A stretch of 64,000 nucleotides of DNA from an uncultured Alphaproteobacteria bacterium (GTDB taxonomy: Bacteria > Pseudomonadota > Alphaproteobacteria > CAAHEQ01 > UBA3637). Shown here piece after piece: positions 16,738-25,969 of the stretch (position 1 is the first letter of the stretch; the number at the start of each line of letters is the position of its first letter). A program made the position numbers and the translations under genes. Under the pieces are notes generated by a model that saw only the letters and a list, made by a program, of their open reading frames with translations, made no database searches and was not told where the DNA came from. The stretch is taken from the NCBI GenBank assembly GCA_934203105.1, contig CAKPYQ010000006.1, positions 4,415-68,414 on the forward strand, written 5' to 3'.

Positions 16738-19218
16738 GTGGCAAAAAAAATAGACGAAGTTTCAAATGCGGTTGTCATTATTGACGGGAACGGATTTATC
16801 ATCAGGATCAATTCCGTTGCAACGCGTTTATTCGGGTATGGCGAAAAGGAATTGGAAGGTCAGCCTGTTTCGGTTATTTTGCCGTCATCGTCCTCTTGGG
16901 ATAAAGAAAAGGGCGGTTTGATTTTCGAGCTGTTGGAAGGTCAGGTAGAACAGCTTTATAAACAAGGCGTTAAGAAAGACGGAACGCGCTTTGTAGTGGA
17001 TATTTTTTTAGTTCCTTTTCATAAAGACGGCGTTCAATATTATGACTGCATTGTCAAAGACGATTCGTCGCGTTTTTTCCACGAACGTTTGGAAAGCTTA
17101 TCTAATGTGATTTTGCGGCGCGTTTTAATCGGCGAAACGTTGGATCAATTTGCTGGCTTTATCGCCGGACAATTAAGCATTATGTTCGGTTCTCCGTTGA
17201 TTTGGATCGGCAAGGTCGATAAAGAAGAAGCCGGCGTCCAAGTGATGGCCAGCGCCGGTGAATTGTCTGATATGGTCAGTTTGAATACGCTTTATACCGG
17301 CGTTGATCAACCGGTGCATCCGGCTGTTCGGGCGGCCGAAAGAATGGAAATTTGCTATGACGACGTTAAGGACGAAGAAGGCAATGATTATCGTCTAATG
17401 TCCTTTCCTTTCCTGTCGAAAAAAGACGTGCTGGGTGTTTTGACGGTATTGGCTCCGATATCGCAATTTGGGCATTTGACATTAAATCGTTTGGAAAATG
17501 TGGCGTTGCGTTTGGGGATGATTTTGCAAATCGCCGATGATCAAACTTTTTTGCGTTTGCTGGGAACTGCAATTTCAACCGCGATGAATTCGGTGATGAT
17601 TACCGATGAAACCGGACGCATTATTTGGACAAACGAAGCATTTACAAAATTGTCCGGTTATACTTTGCCGGATGTTCAAGGTCAAACGCCGGACGTTTTA
17701 TGTTCCGGATTGCATTCACCGGCTTTTTATAAGGAATTGTGGGATACGGTTTTATCCGGCAAGCCTTGGCGCGGAGAAATCATCAACCGTTGTAAAGATG
17801 GTTCTTTGTTTACCAGCGATGAAATGATTACGCCGATTGTGGGGCAAGACGGAAAGATTACGCATTTTGTGGTCATCAATGACGATCTGACGGCGCGTAA
17901 AAATGCCGAAGGTCGTATTTTGCATTTGTCGAATTATGACCAATTGACCGATTTGCCAAACCGGTCCTTGTTCCACGAAAAATTACGTCAAGCGTTGGAA
18001 AAAAAGCCCGCTTTCAATGGAATTACGGCTGTTTTATTGTTGGATATCAGCGCGTTTAACCGCTTTAATGATACAATGGGACATGACGTTGGCGATACGA
18101 TTTTAAAAGTGGTTGCGGACAGATTGGTTTCTTGTGTTTCTTCAAAAGATTTGGTTGCGCGCATAGAAGGTGATGAGTTTGGCATTATTTTGCGTGGGAT
18201 TAACTCTTTGGATGAAGTGAATAATCGCGCTCACCAAATGATTCGCCGAATTGAAGAAACAATTACGGTCAATGATACGGATATTTGTTTAGGTTCTTGC
18301 GTTGGTATTGCATTGGCGCCGAATGACGCTGATACGGCCGAAAAATTATTGAATTACGCAGATATGGCGTTGTTTAAAGCAAAAGCGGCCGGATCTAATA
18401 CTTACTTTTTCTTTTCGCAAGAAATGAACCAAGAAATGGAAGAACGTTTGATTTTGGAACGCGATATGCGTCGCGCGATTGCAGATCGGCAATTTTTCTT
18501 GGATTATCAACCGCAGACAGATTTGAAGACGGGAAAAGTAACGGGTTTTGAAGCTTTGGTGCGTTGGCGTCACCCGCAAAAAGGTTTGATTTTACCGACA
18601 TTATTTATTTCGGTTGCCGAAGATACGGGGCTGATTACTCCGCTTTGCGAATATGTAATGGAAACGGCTTTTGATCAGATTAAAAAGTGGAACAGATTGG
18701 GTTTAGGTTCGATGACGATGGCGGTCAATTTGTCGGCGGCGCAATTCCAAGACAAAAACTTACTGTCGACGATACAAAAGCTGATCAAAAAAAAGAAAAT
18801 CCCGCCTTCATTTTTGGAAGTGGAAATTACCGAATCTTTGTTGATGAAAGATACGCCAAAAGCCGGAGAAATTTTGACGCACTTGTCGGATTTGGGTGTG
18901 CGCATTTCAATTGATGATTTCGGAACGGGCTATTCATCATTGTCATATTTACATAAGTTTTCCGTTGATAAATTAAAGGTTGATAAATCCTTTGTGCGTG
19001 ATTTGGAAAACAACCGCGAAAATGCGGAAATTATCAAAGCGATTGTCAGTTTAGGTCATGCTTTGGGTTTGGACGTGATTGCGGAAGGCTGCGAAAATGA
19101 AGAGCAATTGGAAATGTTAAAAAGCTTGGGCTGTGATTTGGTGCAAGGCTTTTACATTGCGCGTCCTCTGCCGGCCGACAAAGCGGAAGAGTTTATTAAG
19201 AAAATTAATTCAAAGTAA
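16738..19218 (+). CDS. PAS-GGDEF-EAL c-di-GMP signalling protein
   Basis: An 826-residue cytoplasmic protein. Domain order: PAS (about residues 5-105), a GAF-like region (about 115-270), a second PAS (about 280-395), GGDEF (about 400-560) and EAL (about 575-820). The diguanylate cyclase signature reads E-G-D-E-F rather than G-G-D-E-F, so cyclase activity is uncertain. The EAL domain looks complete: F-E-A-L-V-R-W, E-I-T-E-S, D-D-F-G-T-G-Y-S, K-V-D-K-S-F and A-E-G-C-E-N, so phosphodiesterase activity is likely. It starts with GTG, preceded by AAGGCAGG. No membrane segments, so it should sense a cytoplasmic signal. Its stop is one nucleotide from that of the convergent GGDEF gene. Confidence 0.93.
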   Translation: MAKKIDEVSNAVVIIDGNGFIIRINSVATRLFGYGEKELEGQPVSVILPSSSSWDKEKGGLIFELLEGQVEQLYKQGVKKDGTRFVVDIFLVPFHKDGVQYYDCIVKDDSSRFFHERLESLSNVILRRVLIGETLDQFAGFIAGQLSIMFGSPLIWIGKVDKEEAGVQVMASAGELSDMVSLNTLYTGVDQPVHPAVRAAERMEICYDDVKDEEGNDYRLMSFPFLSKKDVLGVLTVLAPISQFGHLTLNRLENVALRLGMILQIADDQTFLRLLGTAISTAMNSVMITDETGRIIWTNEAFTKLSGYTLPDVQGQTPDVLCSGLHSPAFYKELWDTVLSGKPWRGEIINRCKDGSLFTSDEMITPIVGQDGKITHFVVINDDLTARKNAEGRILHLSNYDQLTDLPNRSLFHEKLRQALEKKPAFNGITAVLLLDISAFNRFNDTMGHDVGDTILKVVADRLVSCVSSKDLVARIEGDEFGIILRGINSLDEVNNRAHQMIRRIEETITVNDTDICLGSCVGIALAPNDADTAEKLLNYADMALFKAKAAGSNTYFFFSQEMNQEMEERLILERDMRRAIADRQFFLDYQPQTDLKTGKVTGFEALVRWRHPQKGLILPTLFISVAEDTGLITPLCEYVMETAFDQIKKWNRLGLGSMTMAVNLSAAQFQDKNLLSTIQKLIKKKKIPPSFLEVEITESLLMKDTPKAGEILTHLSDLGVRISIDDFGTGYSSLSYLHKFSVDKLKVDKSFVRDLENNRENAEIIKAIVSLGHALGLDVIAEGCENEEQLEMLKSLGCDLVQGFYIARPLPADKAEEFIKKINSK

Positions 19219-19219
19219 A

Positions 19220-20482
19220 TTAAAACAATTCGAAAAAGCGGCCGTTTCTGTTGTAAACAGTTTTGTTTCGTCCTGTTTGTTTGGCTTTGTATAAAGCTTG
19301 ATCGGCGATGTTGATCACTTCGTCATAGCTTTGCGTTGCCATTTTTTGTGCGACGCCGACGCTTAACGTGATGTGAATCGATGCTAAATACGGTTGTTTA
19401 TTGGTGCTGCCGGCGGCTTTTTTGCGCAAGAAAAAGTCCGAATTCGAAACCAAAACGCGGGTTGTTTCCATCGAATCCAATACTTCATCCAAACTTTTGT
19501 GAGCAAACAGTAAAACAAATTCTTCTCCGCCATAGCGGTATAATGTGCCAAAAGCCGAATGTTGCGATAACGTCGCTGAAATCATACGCAATGCCTGATC
19601 TCCGACTTCGTGGCCGTACGAATCGTTTAATCGTTTGAAAAAGTCAATGTCAATCATTGCCAAAGTATAATCTTCATTTTCCAATTCTTTTAATCTGGTC
19701 ATTAACGCGCGCCGGCCGGGTATGTTGGTCAGCTCGTCCAAAAATGCCATTTTATGCGAAACTTGCAACATACTGAATAAAACAACGGTAACGCCGCCGA
19801 CAAAGCATAAATGAAAAAATAACGGAAAATGGATGAAATAAAATGAAAGAAAAGTAACAATAAATAATGTGATTAAAGATGTTTGCAGTTGCTCGATTCG
19901 ATTCGGCTTGCGATGAATGATTAAAAATAAACAAATCAGAAAGACTAAAATGCTGCTTAACGGGAAAGAAGACGACAAGCCGAATGAAAAGCGCAAAAAA
20001 GCATTGATTTTTGTTTCAAACATAAACAAAACCGCCGGTCCGAATAAAAACGGGATAAAATAGGTAAAAAAGTAAATGGTGCAGATTTCACCCAACAAAA
20101 TAAACAGCTTTTTGAAAAAAGAATAGCTAAACGAATCGTTAGCGCTGATTTGAAACAATAAATAAACATTGATGGGATAAAGCAAGCATATTAGCGGGTA
20201 TGCGACTAAATTAAAATAGGCATTGATTTCGGGTTTGTCAAAAAGGTGGAAATATCCCAAAAACGAATACGTCAGTAAAGTCAGAAAAAGCAAGAAAAAC
20301 AGTTCGTCTTGGCGAAACCAAATGCTTAAAAAGAACGACATTCCAAGGCCCAAGAACAACGATGTCATAATCACCGTTTGATAGGTTTGATCGTCCAAAA
20401 TACAGGAAAGCCCCCAAAAACCCAGCAACGTAATTGCCAGGTAAAGTAAGCAATATAGAAAAGATAAAAGATAATTTTTCAT
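19220..20482 (-). CDS. Membrane-bound diguanylate cyclase (GGDEF)
   Basis: A 420-residue protein with an N-terminal membrane module of about eight hydrophobic segments (residues 1-240) and a C-terminal GGDEF domain. The active-site motif Y-G-G-E-E-F is intact, and D-I-D-F-F-K-R-L-N-D-S-Y-G-H is also conserved; no RxxD inhibitory site is visible just before GGEEF. It should make c-di-GMP in response to a membrane or extracellular cue. An ATG 24 nt upstream is rejected because it lies only 2 nt after the -10 box, ahead of the expected transcription start. Confidence 0.9.
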   Translation of the reverse strand: MKNYLLSFLYCLLYLAITLLGFWGLSCILDDQTYQTVIMTSLFLGLGMSFFLSIWFRQDELFFLLFLTLLTYSFLGYFHLFDKPEINAYFNLVAYPLICLLYPINVYLLFQISANDSFSYSFFKKLFILLGEICTIYFFTYFIPFLFGPAVLFMFETKINAFLRFSFGLSSSFPLSSILVFLICLFLIIHRKPNRIEQLQTSLITLFIVTFLSFYFIHFPLFFHLCFVGGVTVVLFSMLQVSHKMAFLDELTNIPGRRALMTRLKELENEDYTLAMIDIDFFKRLNDSYGHEVGDQALRMISATLSQHSAFGTLYRYGGEEFVLLFAHKSLDEVLDSMETTRVLVSNSDFFLRKKAAGSTNKQPYLASIHITLSVGVAQKMATQSYDEVINIADQALYKAKQTGRNKTVYNRNGRFFELF

Positions 20483-20508
20483 TTTTTTCTTTCTTTTTCC
20501 TTGCATAT

Positions 20509-20537
20509 ATTATAACATAGAAAAGCAAAATAGTTAA
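20509..20537 (-). promoter_or_regulatory. Promoter of the membrane GGDEF gene
   Basis: On the minus strand TTAACT (20532-20537) and TATAAT (20509-20514), spacer 17 bp. The predicted start, near 20502, falls downstream of the first in-frame ATG and so fixes translation at 20482. Confidence 0.6.
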
Positions 20538-20564
20538 GCAAAAAATGAAGTAAAAGTAATAAAA

Positions 20565-21233
20565 ATGAAAAAAGATGTAATAGAAAAGTTGTTTACTTTG
20601 CTGTTGGAGCGCTTTCCCGAGCCCAAGTGTGAATTACAATTTGTGAATGAGTATACTTTGATGGTGTCGATTATTTTATCGGCTCAGGCGACAGATCGGG
20701 GCGTGAATAAAGCAACGGCTCCGCTTTATGAAAAAGTCAAAACCCCAAAGCAGATGTTGGAATTGGGCTTGGACGGGTTAAAGCAATATATTAAAAGCAT
20801 CAACTATTACAACAACAAAGCCAAAAATGTAATGGCGATGAGCAAAGAATTGATTGATCGCTTTGATGGTGTTTTCCCGCGCGATTTAGACGCATTGCAA
20901 ACGTTGCCGGGAGTGGGGCGCAAAACGGCCAATGTCTTTTTGAATGTGGCATTTAATGCGCCGTTGATTGCGGTTGATACGCATGTTTTTCGGGTGTCTA
21001 ATCGCTTGGAATTGGCGGTTGGTAAAACGCCTTTGGAAGTTGAAGAAAAATTAAAAAAAGTTGTACCGGAAATGTATAAGCCGGTGGCTCAACATTTATT
21101 GGTTTTGCTGGGGCGTTATATTTGCAAAGCCGCAAAACCCGATTGTGTAAATTGTCCGTTGACGGACTTATGTCCATGGTTTAAACAAAATACGGGATTG
21201 AATGTGGCGGCATTAAAAAGGGCAAAAAAATGA
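20565..21233 (+). CDS. nth: Endonuclease III
   Basis: A 222-residue bifunctional DNA glycosylase/AP lyase for oxidised pyrimidines. The helix-hairpin-helix reads L-P-G-V-G-R-K-T-A-N with the catalytic lysine, and the catalytic aspartate is in V-D-T-H-V-F-R. The C-terminal [4Fe-4S] cluster ligands are spaced C-x6-C-x2-C-x5-C, the standard pattern. Its stop overlaps the next gene's ATG as ATGA. Confidence 0.96.
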   Translation: MKKDVIEKLFTLLLERFPEPKCELQFVNEYTLMVSIILSAQATDRGVNKATAPLYEKVKTPKQMLELGLDGLKQYIKSINYYNNKAKNVMAMSKELIDRFDGVFPRDLDALQTLPGVGRKTANVFLNVAFNAPLIAVDTHVFRVSNRLELAVGKTPLEVEEKLKKVVPEMYKPVAQHLLVLLGRYICKAAKPDCVNCPLTDLCPWFKQNTGLNVAALKRAKK

Positions 21234-22906
21234 AGTTTTTTTCGTTTCTTTCGGCTTGTTTTTTTATTTGTGGCTCTTGGGCGGCGTTGCCGGTATCGGC
21301 GCAAGAGACTTTGCCGTCTTTTGACGATGCGGTTATTGTTCGCGGTACAGAGCAAGTGACGGTAGAATCGGGCAAGCCGATTATTTTTATCGACTCTTTA
21401 TCCGATGAAAAAGAACAAACCGCTTGGCAAGCAAATCAGGGACAAGTCCAAATTTCAACTTTTGGCGGACAAATATTAGAGGTGCCGTTTATCACGCACA
21501 TTCCTCAATTTTCGATTTATGTGCAAGTTTTGTCGGATCGGTCGATCAGCGTGACCGAACGAATTTCTTTGATTCTGGACGCCGGACAAAGTACGCCTTT
21601 TGTGCGTTCATACCCGCTTTCGTTTGAAGACAAAGAAGGCCGGACAAAAACGCGTCAAGTCGAATTTTTACACGCAACTTATAACAATCGGCCTTATATG
21701 CCGAACGTTGTTCAAACGCCCGATTCGATGCAGGTGCGTTTTTTTGAAAATGAAGGCTTATACGCCGGCGTTCATTTGTTTGAAGTTTCCTATTTGATCC
21801 CAAATGCGGTGGAAGTTAACGGCAATACAACGCATTTGTTTGAACCGTTGCTTGGCACGTCTTTGCCGTATTTGGCCGAACGCGTGCGGATTTTTATTTC
21901 ATATCCCAATCAAACAAAGCTGTCTTTTGCGTCGGCAGTTTTTGGCTCTAATAACCAAAAACAAGATGAAGCCGTCGATATTTATATGGACGAAAATGCA
22001 CGCTTGATTTATAAAATAAAAGGCTTGCTGCCGGCTATGCTGGACGTGCGTGTGGATATTTTGGGCAATGCAAACGGATTTGAAGCCGAAACACAAAACG
22101 AAGCGCAAACACAAAATATCATGACGCGTTTTGCGTGGCTCATTGTGGCTTTGATATGTGCTTTTGTAACGTTTATTTATTTTTCCTTTACGGCGTTGGA
22201 TTTGCGCGACAAAGCAATTGACAGTAAGTTTTTGACCCGTGTGCGGGCAAAGTTGTTTTATGATGTCGGCCTGTTGCGTTGGCTTTTAAAACGTAAAACG
22301 GATTGGGTAACTTTATTTGTTTATGTGCTGCATTTGCTCCATCGCGGATTGGTTACCGTTCGCATCAATTCAACGGGGCAAATTGTTTTACTTGCGTGTC
22401 CGGACAAAAAAAAGAATCGCTGTGAAAAGAGAGTTTTACGCTTTTTATTCGGCCGTTTGGGTCGCGAGCTTAATTTAAACGATTTTGCTTGGAAGCGGAC
22501 AAGAATAAAGCGTTTGCATCGTTTGGTTTTGAAAATTATGCGCTTTGAAATATTCTCTTTTACAAAACGTGAAGTTTTAATCGGTTTGTTGTTACCGTTG
22601 ATCGGGTTGGCCGTATTGTTGCATTTAAAAACAGCTTGGCCGTTTATTTTAGGTGCGGGTGCTGTTATGGCTCTTGCATATTATTTCAGTGTGATCCATT
22701 TTATACACAAAGGTGAATTTGAAGCCCTTTTGGCCGGCTTAATGAAGGAATATAGCGCGCGTACTTTAAGTCAAGATAAACGACAAGAGGTTGACATTGC
22801 ATTAGATTTAGAGCATACTAAGGAACAAATGTTGCCGATTATCCAAAACGGGCATCGGATATCAACAAAGGATTTTGAACAAATGTTTTTATCACAACTG
22901 CATTAA
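21230..22906 (+). CDS. DUF2207-like membrane protein
   Basis: A 558-residue protein: signal peptide (residues 1-24, ending V-S-A-Q-E), a large periplasmic beta-rich domain with the R-S-I-S-V-T-E-R-I strand that resembles the DUF2207 (YciQ) ectodomain, one transmembrane helix near 300-320, a basic cytoplasmic stretch and two more helices near 448-490, then a short C-terminal cytoplasmic part. Function unknown. It is translationally coupled to nth and is followed 18 nt later by a DUF4139 secreted protein, suggesting an envelope-related group. Confidence 0.7.
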   Translation: MKFFSFLSACFFICGSWAALPVSAQETLPSFDDAVIVRGTEQVTVESGKPIIFIDSLSDEKEQTAWQANQGQVQISTFGGQILEVPFITHIPQFSIYVQVLSDRSISVTERISLILDAGQSTPFVRSYPLSFEDKEGRTKTRQVEFLHATYNNRPYMPNVVQTPDSMQVRFFENEGLYAGVHLFEVSYLIPNAVEVNGNTTHLFEPLLGTSLPYLAERVRIFISYPNQTKLSFASAVFGSNNQKQDEAVDIYMDENARLIYKIKGLLPAMLDVRVDILGNANGFEAETQNEAQTQNIMTRFAWLIVALICAFVTFIYFSFTALDLRDKAIDSKFLTRVRAKLFYDVGLLRWLLKRKTDWVTLFVYVLHLLHRGLVTVRINSTGQIVLLACPDKKKNRCEKRVLRFLFGRLGRELNLNDFAWKRTRIKRLHRLVLKIMRFEIFSFTKREVLIGLLLPLIGLAVLLHLKTAWPFILGAGAVMALAYYFSVIHFIHKGEFEALLAGLMKEYSARTLSQDKRQEVDIALDLEHTKEQMLPIIQNGHRISTKDFEQMFLSQLH

Positions 22907-22923
22907 ATAAAAAAGGAGATAAA

Positions 22924-24333
22924 ATGAAAAAGAAAACTTTAATTTATACGGCGGCAGGGATGATTGCTTTTGCTTTGGCAGCACAAGCGGCAACGGAACA
23001 ATCCGTGCCGGTTTCGCAACAACAAAAGTTGACAATGACGATTTATAATGCCGGCAGAGCTTTGGTCAACGACGTGCGTCAAGTTGATTTTGAAAAAGGT
23101 CATAATCAACTTTCCTTTATCGATATTTCAAATATGGTTATGCCGTCGTCCGTTTTGTTTAAAGCCGACGGCGTGCGCGTGTTGGAACAAAACTTTAATT
23201 TTGATTTGCTTTCATTGGATAATTTGATGGAAAAATCCATTGGAAAAACGGTTGATCTGGAATATATCAATCCGGCTACCGGCGCGGTTCAGTCGGACAA
23301 AGCCGAATTGTTGGCTTATGACGGCAATTACCCGATTTTAAAAATCAAAGATAAAATTGAAACAGCTTATCCGGGGCGCGTCATTTTTAATCAAGTACCG
23401 GAAAATTTATCCGCTCGTCCGACATTGGTGTTTGATGTTAATGCAGATAAAAAGGCCACTCAAAACGTTGAAGTTTCTTACCTAACAAACGGGATTTCGT
23501 GGAGCGCTGATTATGTCGTTGAAATGGGCAAAGATAATGTATTGGACTTAAACGGTTTGGTAACGTTGACAAACAATACAACAGTTTCTTATAAAAACGC
23601 TCAATTGCAATTGGTTGCGGGCGATGTTAATATGGTATCCCCCGTGATGTACAAAACAAATCGTTCGCGGGCCGTGATGGAAATGGCAGTTGCCAGTTCT
23701 GCCGACAGTATGGATACGGAAGCCGTCAGCGGTTATTACCTTTACACATTGAACCGTCCGACCGACATTTTGTCAAACCAAACAAAGCAAGTTTCTTTGT
23801 TGTCGGGCAGCTCGATCAAAGCGCAAAAAACATATCAATATGATTCGCCTGTCAGCTATTATTCCGAATACGAATTTAAAAATGAAAAGCCGACGATGTA
23901 TTTGACATTTGCAAATACTCAGGCAAACGGCTTGGGTGAAGCTTTGCCCAAAGGCACCATGCGCGTTTATGAAAAAGATTCAAAAGGCGGATTGATTTTT
24001 GTCGGCGAGGATATGATCACGCATACTGCAAAAGGGCAAGACATTCGCTTGCGTTTAGGTGAAGATTTTGATATTACGGCAACGGGTAAAAGAGCCGCTT
24101 TTAAAAAGTTGGATTCCAAAACATCGCAAGCCGAATTTGAAATTAAAATCAGCAATGCAAAATCGATACCGGTTGTTGTTCGGTACAATCAAACATTGCC
24201 GAGCGGTTGGAAGATTTTATCCGAAAGCTTAAAAAGCCAAAAGCAAACATCAAACCAAATCTTTTGGAATGTGTCTGTGCCGGCTGAAAGCGACATCGTT
24301 TTAACATTTAAAGTTCAAGTGGATAACAGATAA
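22924..24333 (+). CDS. DUF4139 domain-containing secreted protein
   Basis: A 469-residue protein with a signal peptide (residues 1-22, ending A-Q-A-A) and a DUF4139-type beta-rich body; the segment Y-L-T-N-G-I-S-W-S-A-D-Y followed by L-V-T-L-T-N-N-T is the family's most recognisable block. Members are periplasmic or outer-membrane associated and of unknown function. The ATG has a GGAGA site. Its stop overlaps the next start as TAATG. Confidence 0.82.
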   Translation: MKKKTLIYTAAGMIAFALAAQAATEQSVPVSQQQKLTMTIYNAGRALVNDVRQVDFEKGHNQLSFIDISNMVMPSSVLFKADGVRVLEQNFNFDLLSLDNLMEKSIGKTVDLEYINPATGAVQSDKAELLAYDGNYPILKIKDKIETAYPGRVIFNQVPENLSARPTLVFDVNADKKATQNVEVSYLTNGISWSADYVVEMGKDNVLDLNGLVTLTNNTTVSYKNAQLQLVAGDVNMVSPVMYKTNRSRAVMEMAVASSADSMDTEAVSGYYLYTLNRPTDILSNQTKQVSLLSGSSIKAQKTYQYDSPVSYYSEYEFKNEKPTMYLTFANTQANGLGEALPKGTMRVYEKDSKGGLIFVGEDMITHTAKGQDIRLRLGEDFDITATGKRAAFKKLDSKTSQAEFEIKISNAKSIPVVVRYNQTLPSGWKILSESLKSQKQTSNQIFWNVSVPAESDIVLTFKVQVDNR

Positions 24334-25403
24334 TGATCAAAAAAATTGCTTTATTTTTGGGCTTGATTTTTTGTGTAGGATTTTCGTTGGCAAAAGCCGA
24401 TGTTGATTTGCCGGCTCAGCCAAAAGACTTTGATGATTTAAGTTTTGGTCAGTTGATGGAAATCATTAAAAATCCGTCCAAAAATGAGCAATTATTGGTT
24501 CAAGTTTTGTTTTCGATACCGCCGGAGCAGCACCAATATTTTATGCCGGCGGTCGCAAACTTATTCGGTATTTCCGAAAAAACACGGATGATGCCGGGGA
24601 TTGTGGAATGGCGACGTAAATTGCCGACGCGGATAGCGCCTCAATTGCAAGACTTTGCAAAGGAACATTTGCGGTATTTAAATCCGGTTTTTTACCCTTA
24701 TTTAATGCCGGAAATGTGGCCGGATCCTGTGGCACAAGAAAATAATCATCGAAAAGATGCAATCCCGCGCGTGTATCAAACGGGATCTGCCGATGAAATG
24801 GAATATTTATTTCCCTCTTCGATTCATCAAGGGTCTTTGGCCGAGCAGGTTTTGTCCGATACAATGCCAAAGCCCGATAAAAAAAGTTCTGTGCCGGCTT
24901 TAAGTGCGGGCGACGTTGATGCGGTCGTTCATGTGATGGATAAGTTAAAAATGTTGGAATACGGTGAGCAAGGCCGTAATCGTCGCAATACCTTAATTGT
25001 GGATTATATCGATACGCCAAAGTTGATAGAAGCGCATGTAAATCCTTGTCAATCGTTGATTTCCCGATTGGATAAAATCGAGGCGGACGAATGGTTTAAA
25101 ATGCAGGTTGAAGCCGAAAATATGACGGTGGAAGAGTTTACGCAAAAATGCGATGCGACATTAAAGGCTTATCGTATGCGTCTTGCGGCTCCCGGTGTGG
25201 CCAGAGCGGTTTATATGCAGGCCGAAGATATGAAAGATTTGGCCAAAGACTCGTATCCGTATATGTTAAAATCGGCGATTGTGCGTATGTTTGACACGAC
25301 AAAAGAAAATGTGCAGGCCGTCAAAGGCAAAGAAGATGAGTTGCGCAAAACGTTCCAAGAAAAAAAGTTGTTTTTAGGAACACCTGTTTTGCTTGACTTT
25401 TAA
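24333..25403 (+). CDS. Hypothetical secreted protein (356 aa)
   Basis: No family recognised. The signal peptide is residues 1-22 (ending A-K-A-D), and the mature part is helical-looking with Pro-rich stretches (F-Y-P-Y-L-M-P-E-M-W-P). It is coupled to the DUF4139 gene by a TAATG overlap, so the two products probably act in the same compartment. The gcrA promoter overlaps its last codons. Base composition matches the neighbours. Confidence 0.75.
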   Translation: MIKKIALFLGLIFCVGFSLAKADVDLPAQPKDFDDLSFGQLMEIIKNPSKNEQLLVQVLFSIPPEQHQYFMPAVANLFGISEKTRMMPGIVEWRRKLPTRIAPQLQDFAKEHLRYLNPVFYPYLMPEMWPDPVAQENNHRKDAIPRVYQTGSADEMEYLFPSSIHQGSLAEQVLSDTMPKPDKKSSVPALSAGDVDAVVHVMDKLKMLEYGEQGRNRRNTLIVDYIDTPKLIEAHVNPCQSLISRLDKIEADEWFKMQVEAENMTVEEFTQKCDATLKAYRMRLAAPGVARAVYMQAEDMKDLAKDSYPYMLKSAIVRMFDTTKENVQAVKGKEDELRKTFQEKKLFLGTPVLLDF

Positions 25404-25420
25404 TATTTTTTGTGTATGAT
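25393..25420 (+). promoter_or_regulatory. Promoter of gcrA
   Basis: TTGACT (25393-25398), a 16-bp spacer and TATGAT (25415-25420). The -35 box overlaps the end of the preceding gene. An AGGAG site precedes the gcrA ATG at 25454. Confidence 0.6.
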
Positions 25421-25453
25421 AAAAAGAATATCTAAAACAAATAGGAGTTAAAA

Positions 25454-25969
25454 ATGGGTTGGACGCCGGAATTGATCAAAGATTTGAAAAAGTTGTGGAA
25501 CAAGGGTTTAACAACGGTTGAAATTGGTAATCGTTTGGGAATGAGCAAAAACGCGATTGTCGGAAAGGCTCATCGTTTGGGGTTGGAAGGTCGTCCGTCC
25601 CCGATCAAACGCGAAACTAAAAAAGAGCATACTGCTCCGCGAATGACGAAAAAGGCTGCGCCTGTGTCGCCAAAAGCAGCACCGGCTCCGGCTGATGTTC
25701 ACGAAAGCAAAGACGATTTACCGGAAACGTCTTTTTTGCCTCCTGATACGATTTTTGAAGCCGAACCGATTCTTGAAAAGCCGATTTCATCAAAAAGAAA
25801 ACACAAAGGCGTTTTGTTGGTTGATTTAAAGCCGAATTCTTGTCGTTGGCCGGAAGGCGATCCGAAAGATCCGAACTTCCGTTTCTGCGGTCAAGAATGC
25901 GCCGAAGGTAAAATATACTGCGAAGAACATTGTGCTGTCGCTTATTCGGGTGTTTTTAAAGCCAGATAA
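25454..25969 (+). CDS. gcrA: Cell-cycle regulator GcrA
   Basis: A 171-residue alphaproteobacterial transcription factor. In Caulobacter GcrA binds sigma-70 RNA polymerase and activates promoters carrying CcrM-methylated GANTC sites. The N-terminal DNA-binding domain is canonical (G-W-T-P-E-L, then S-K-N-A-I-V-G-K-A-H-R-L-G-L), followed by the G-R-P-S-P-I hinge, a variable Ala/Pro/Lys linker, and the C-terminal sigma-binding domain with C-R-W-P-E-G-D-P and a cluster of conserved Cys/His. It is the best single taxonomic marker here. Stop and polA start overlap as TAATG. Confidence 0.95.
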   Translation: MGWTPELIKDLKKLWNKGLTTVEIGNRLGMSKNAIVGKAHRLGLEGRPSPIKRETKKEHTAPRMTKKAAPVSPKAAPAPADVHESKDDLPETSFLPPDTIFEAEPILEKPISSKRKHKGVLLVDLKPNSCRWPEGDPKDPNFRFCGQECAEGKIYCEEHCAVAYSGVFKAR

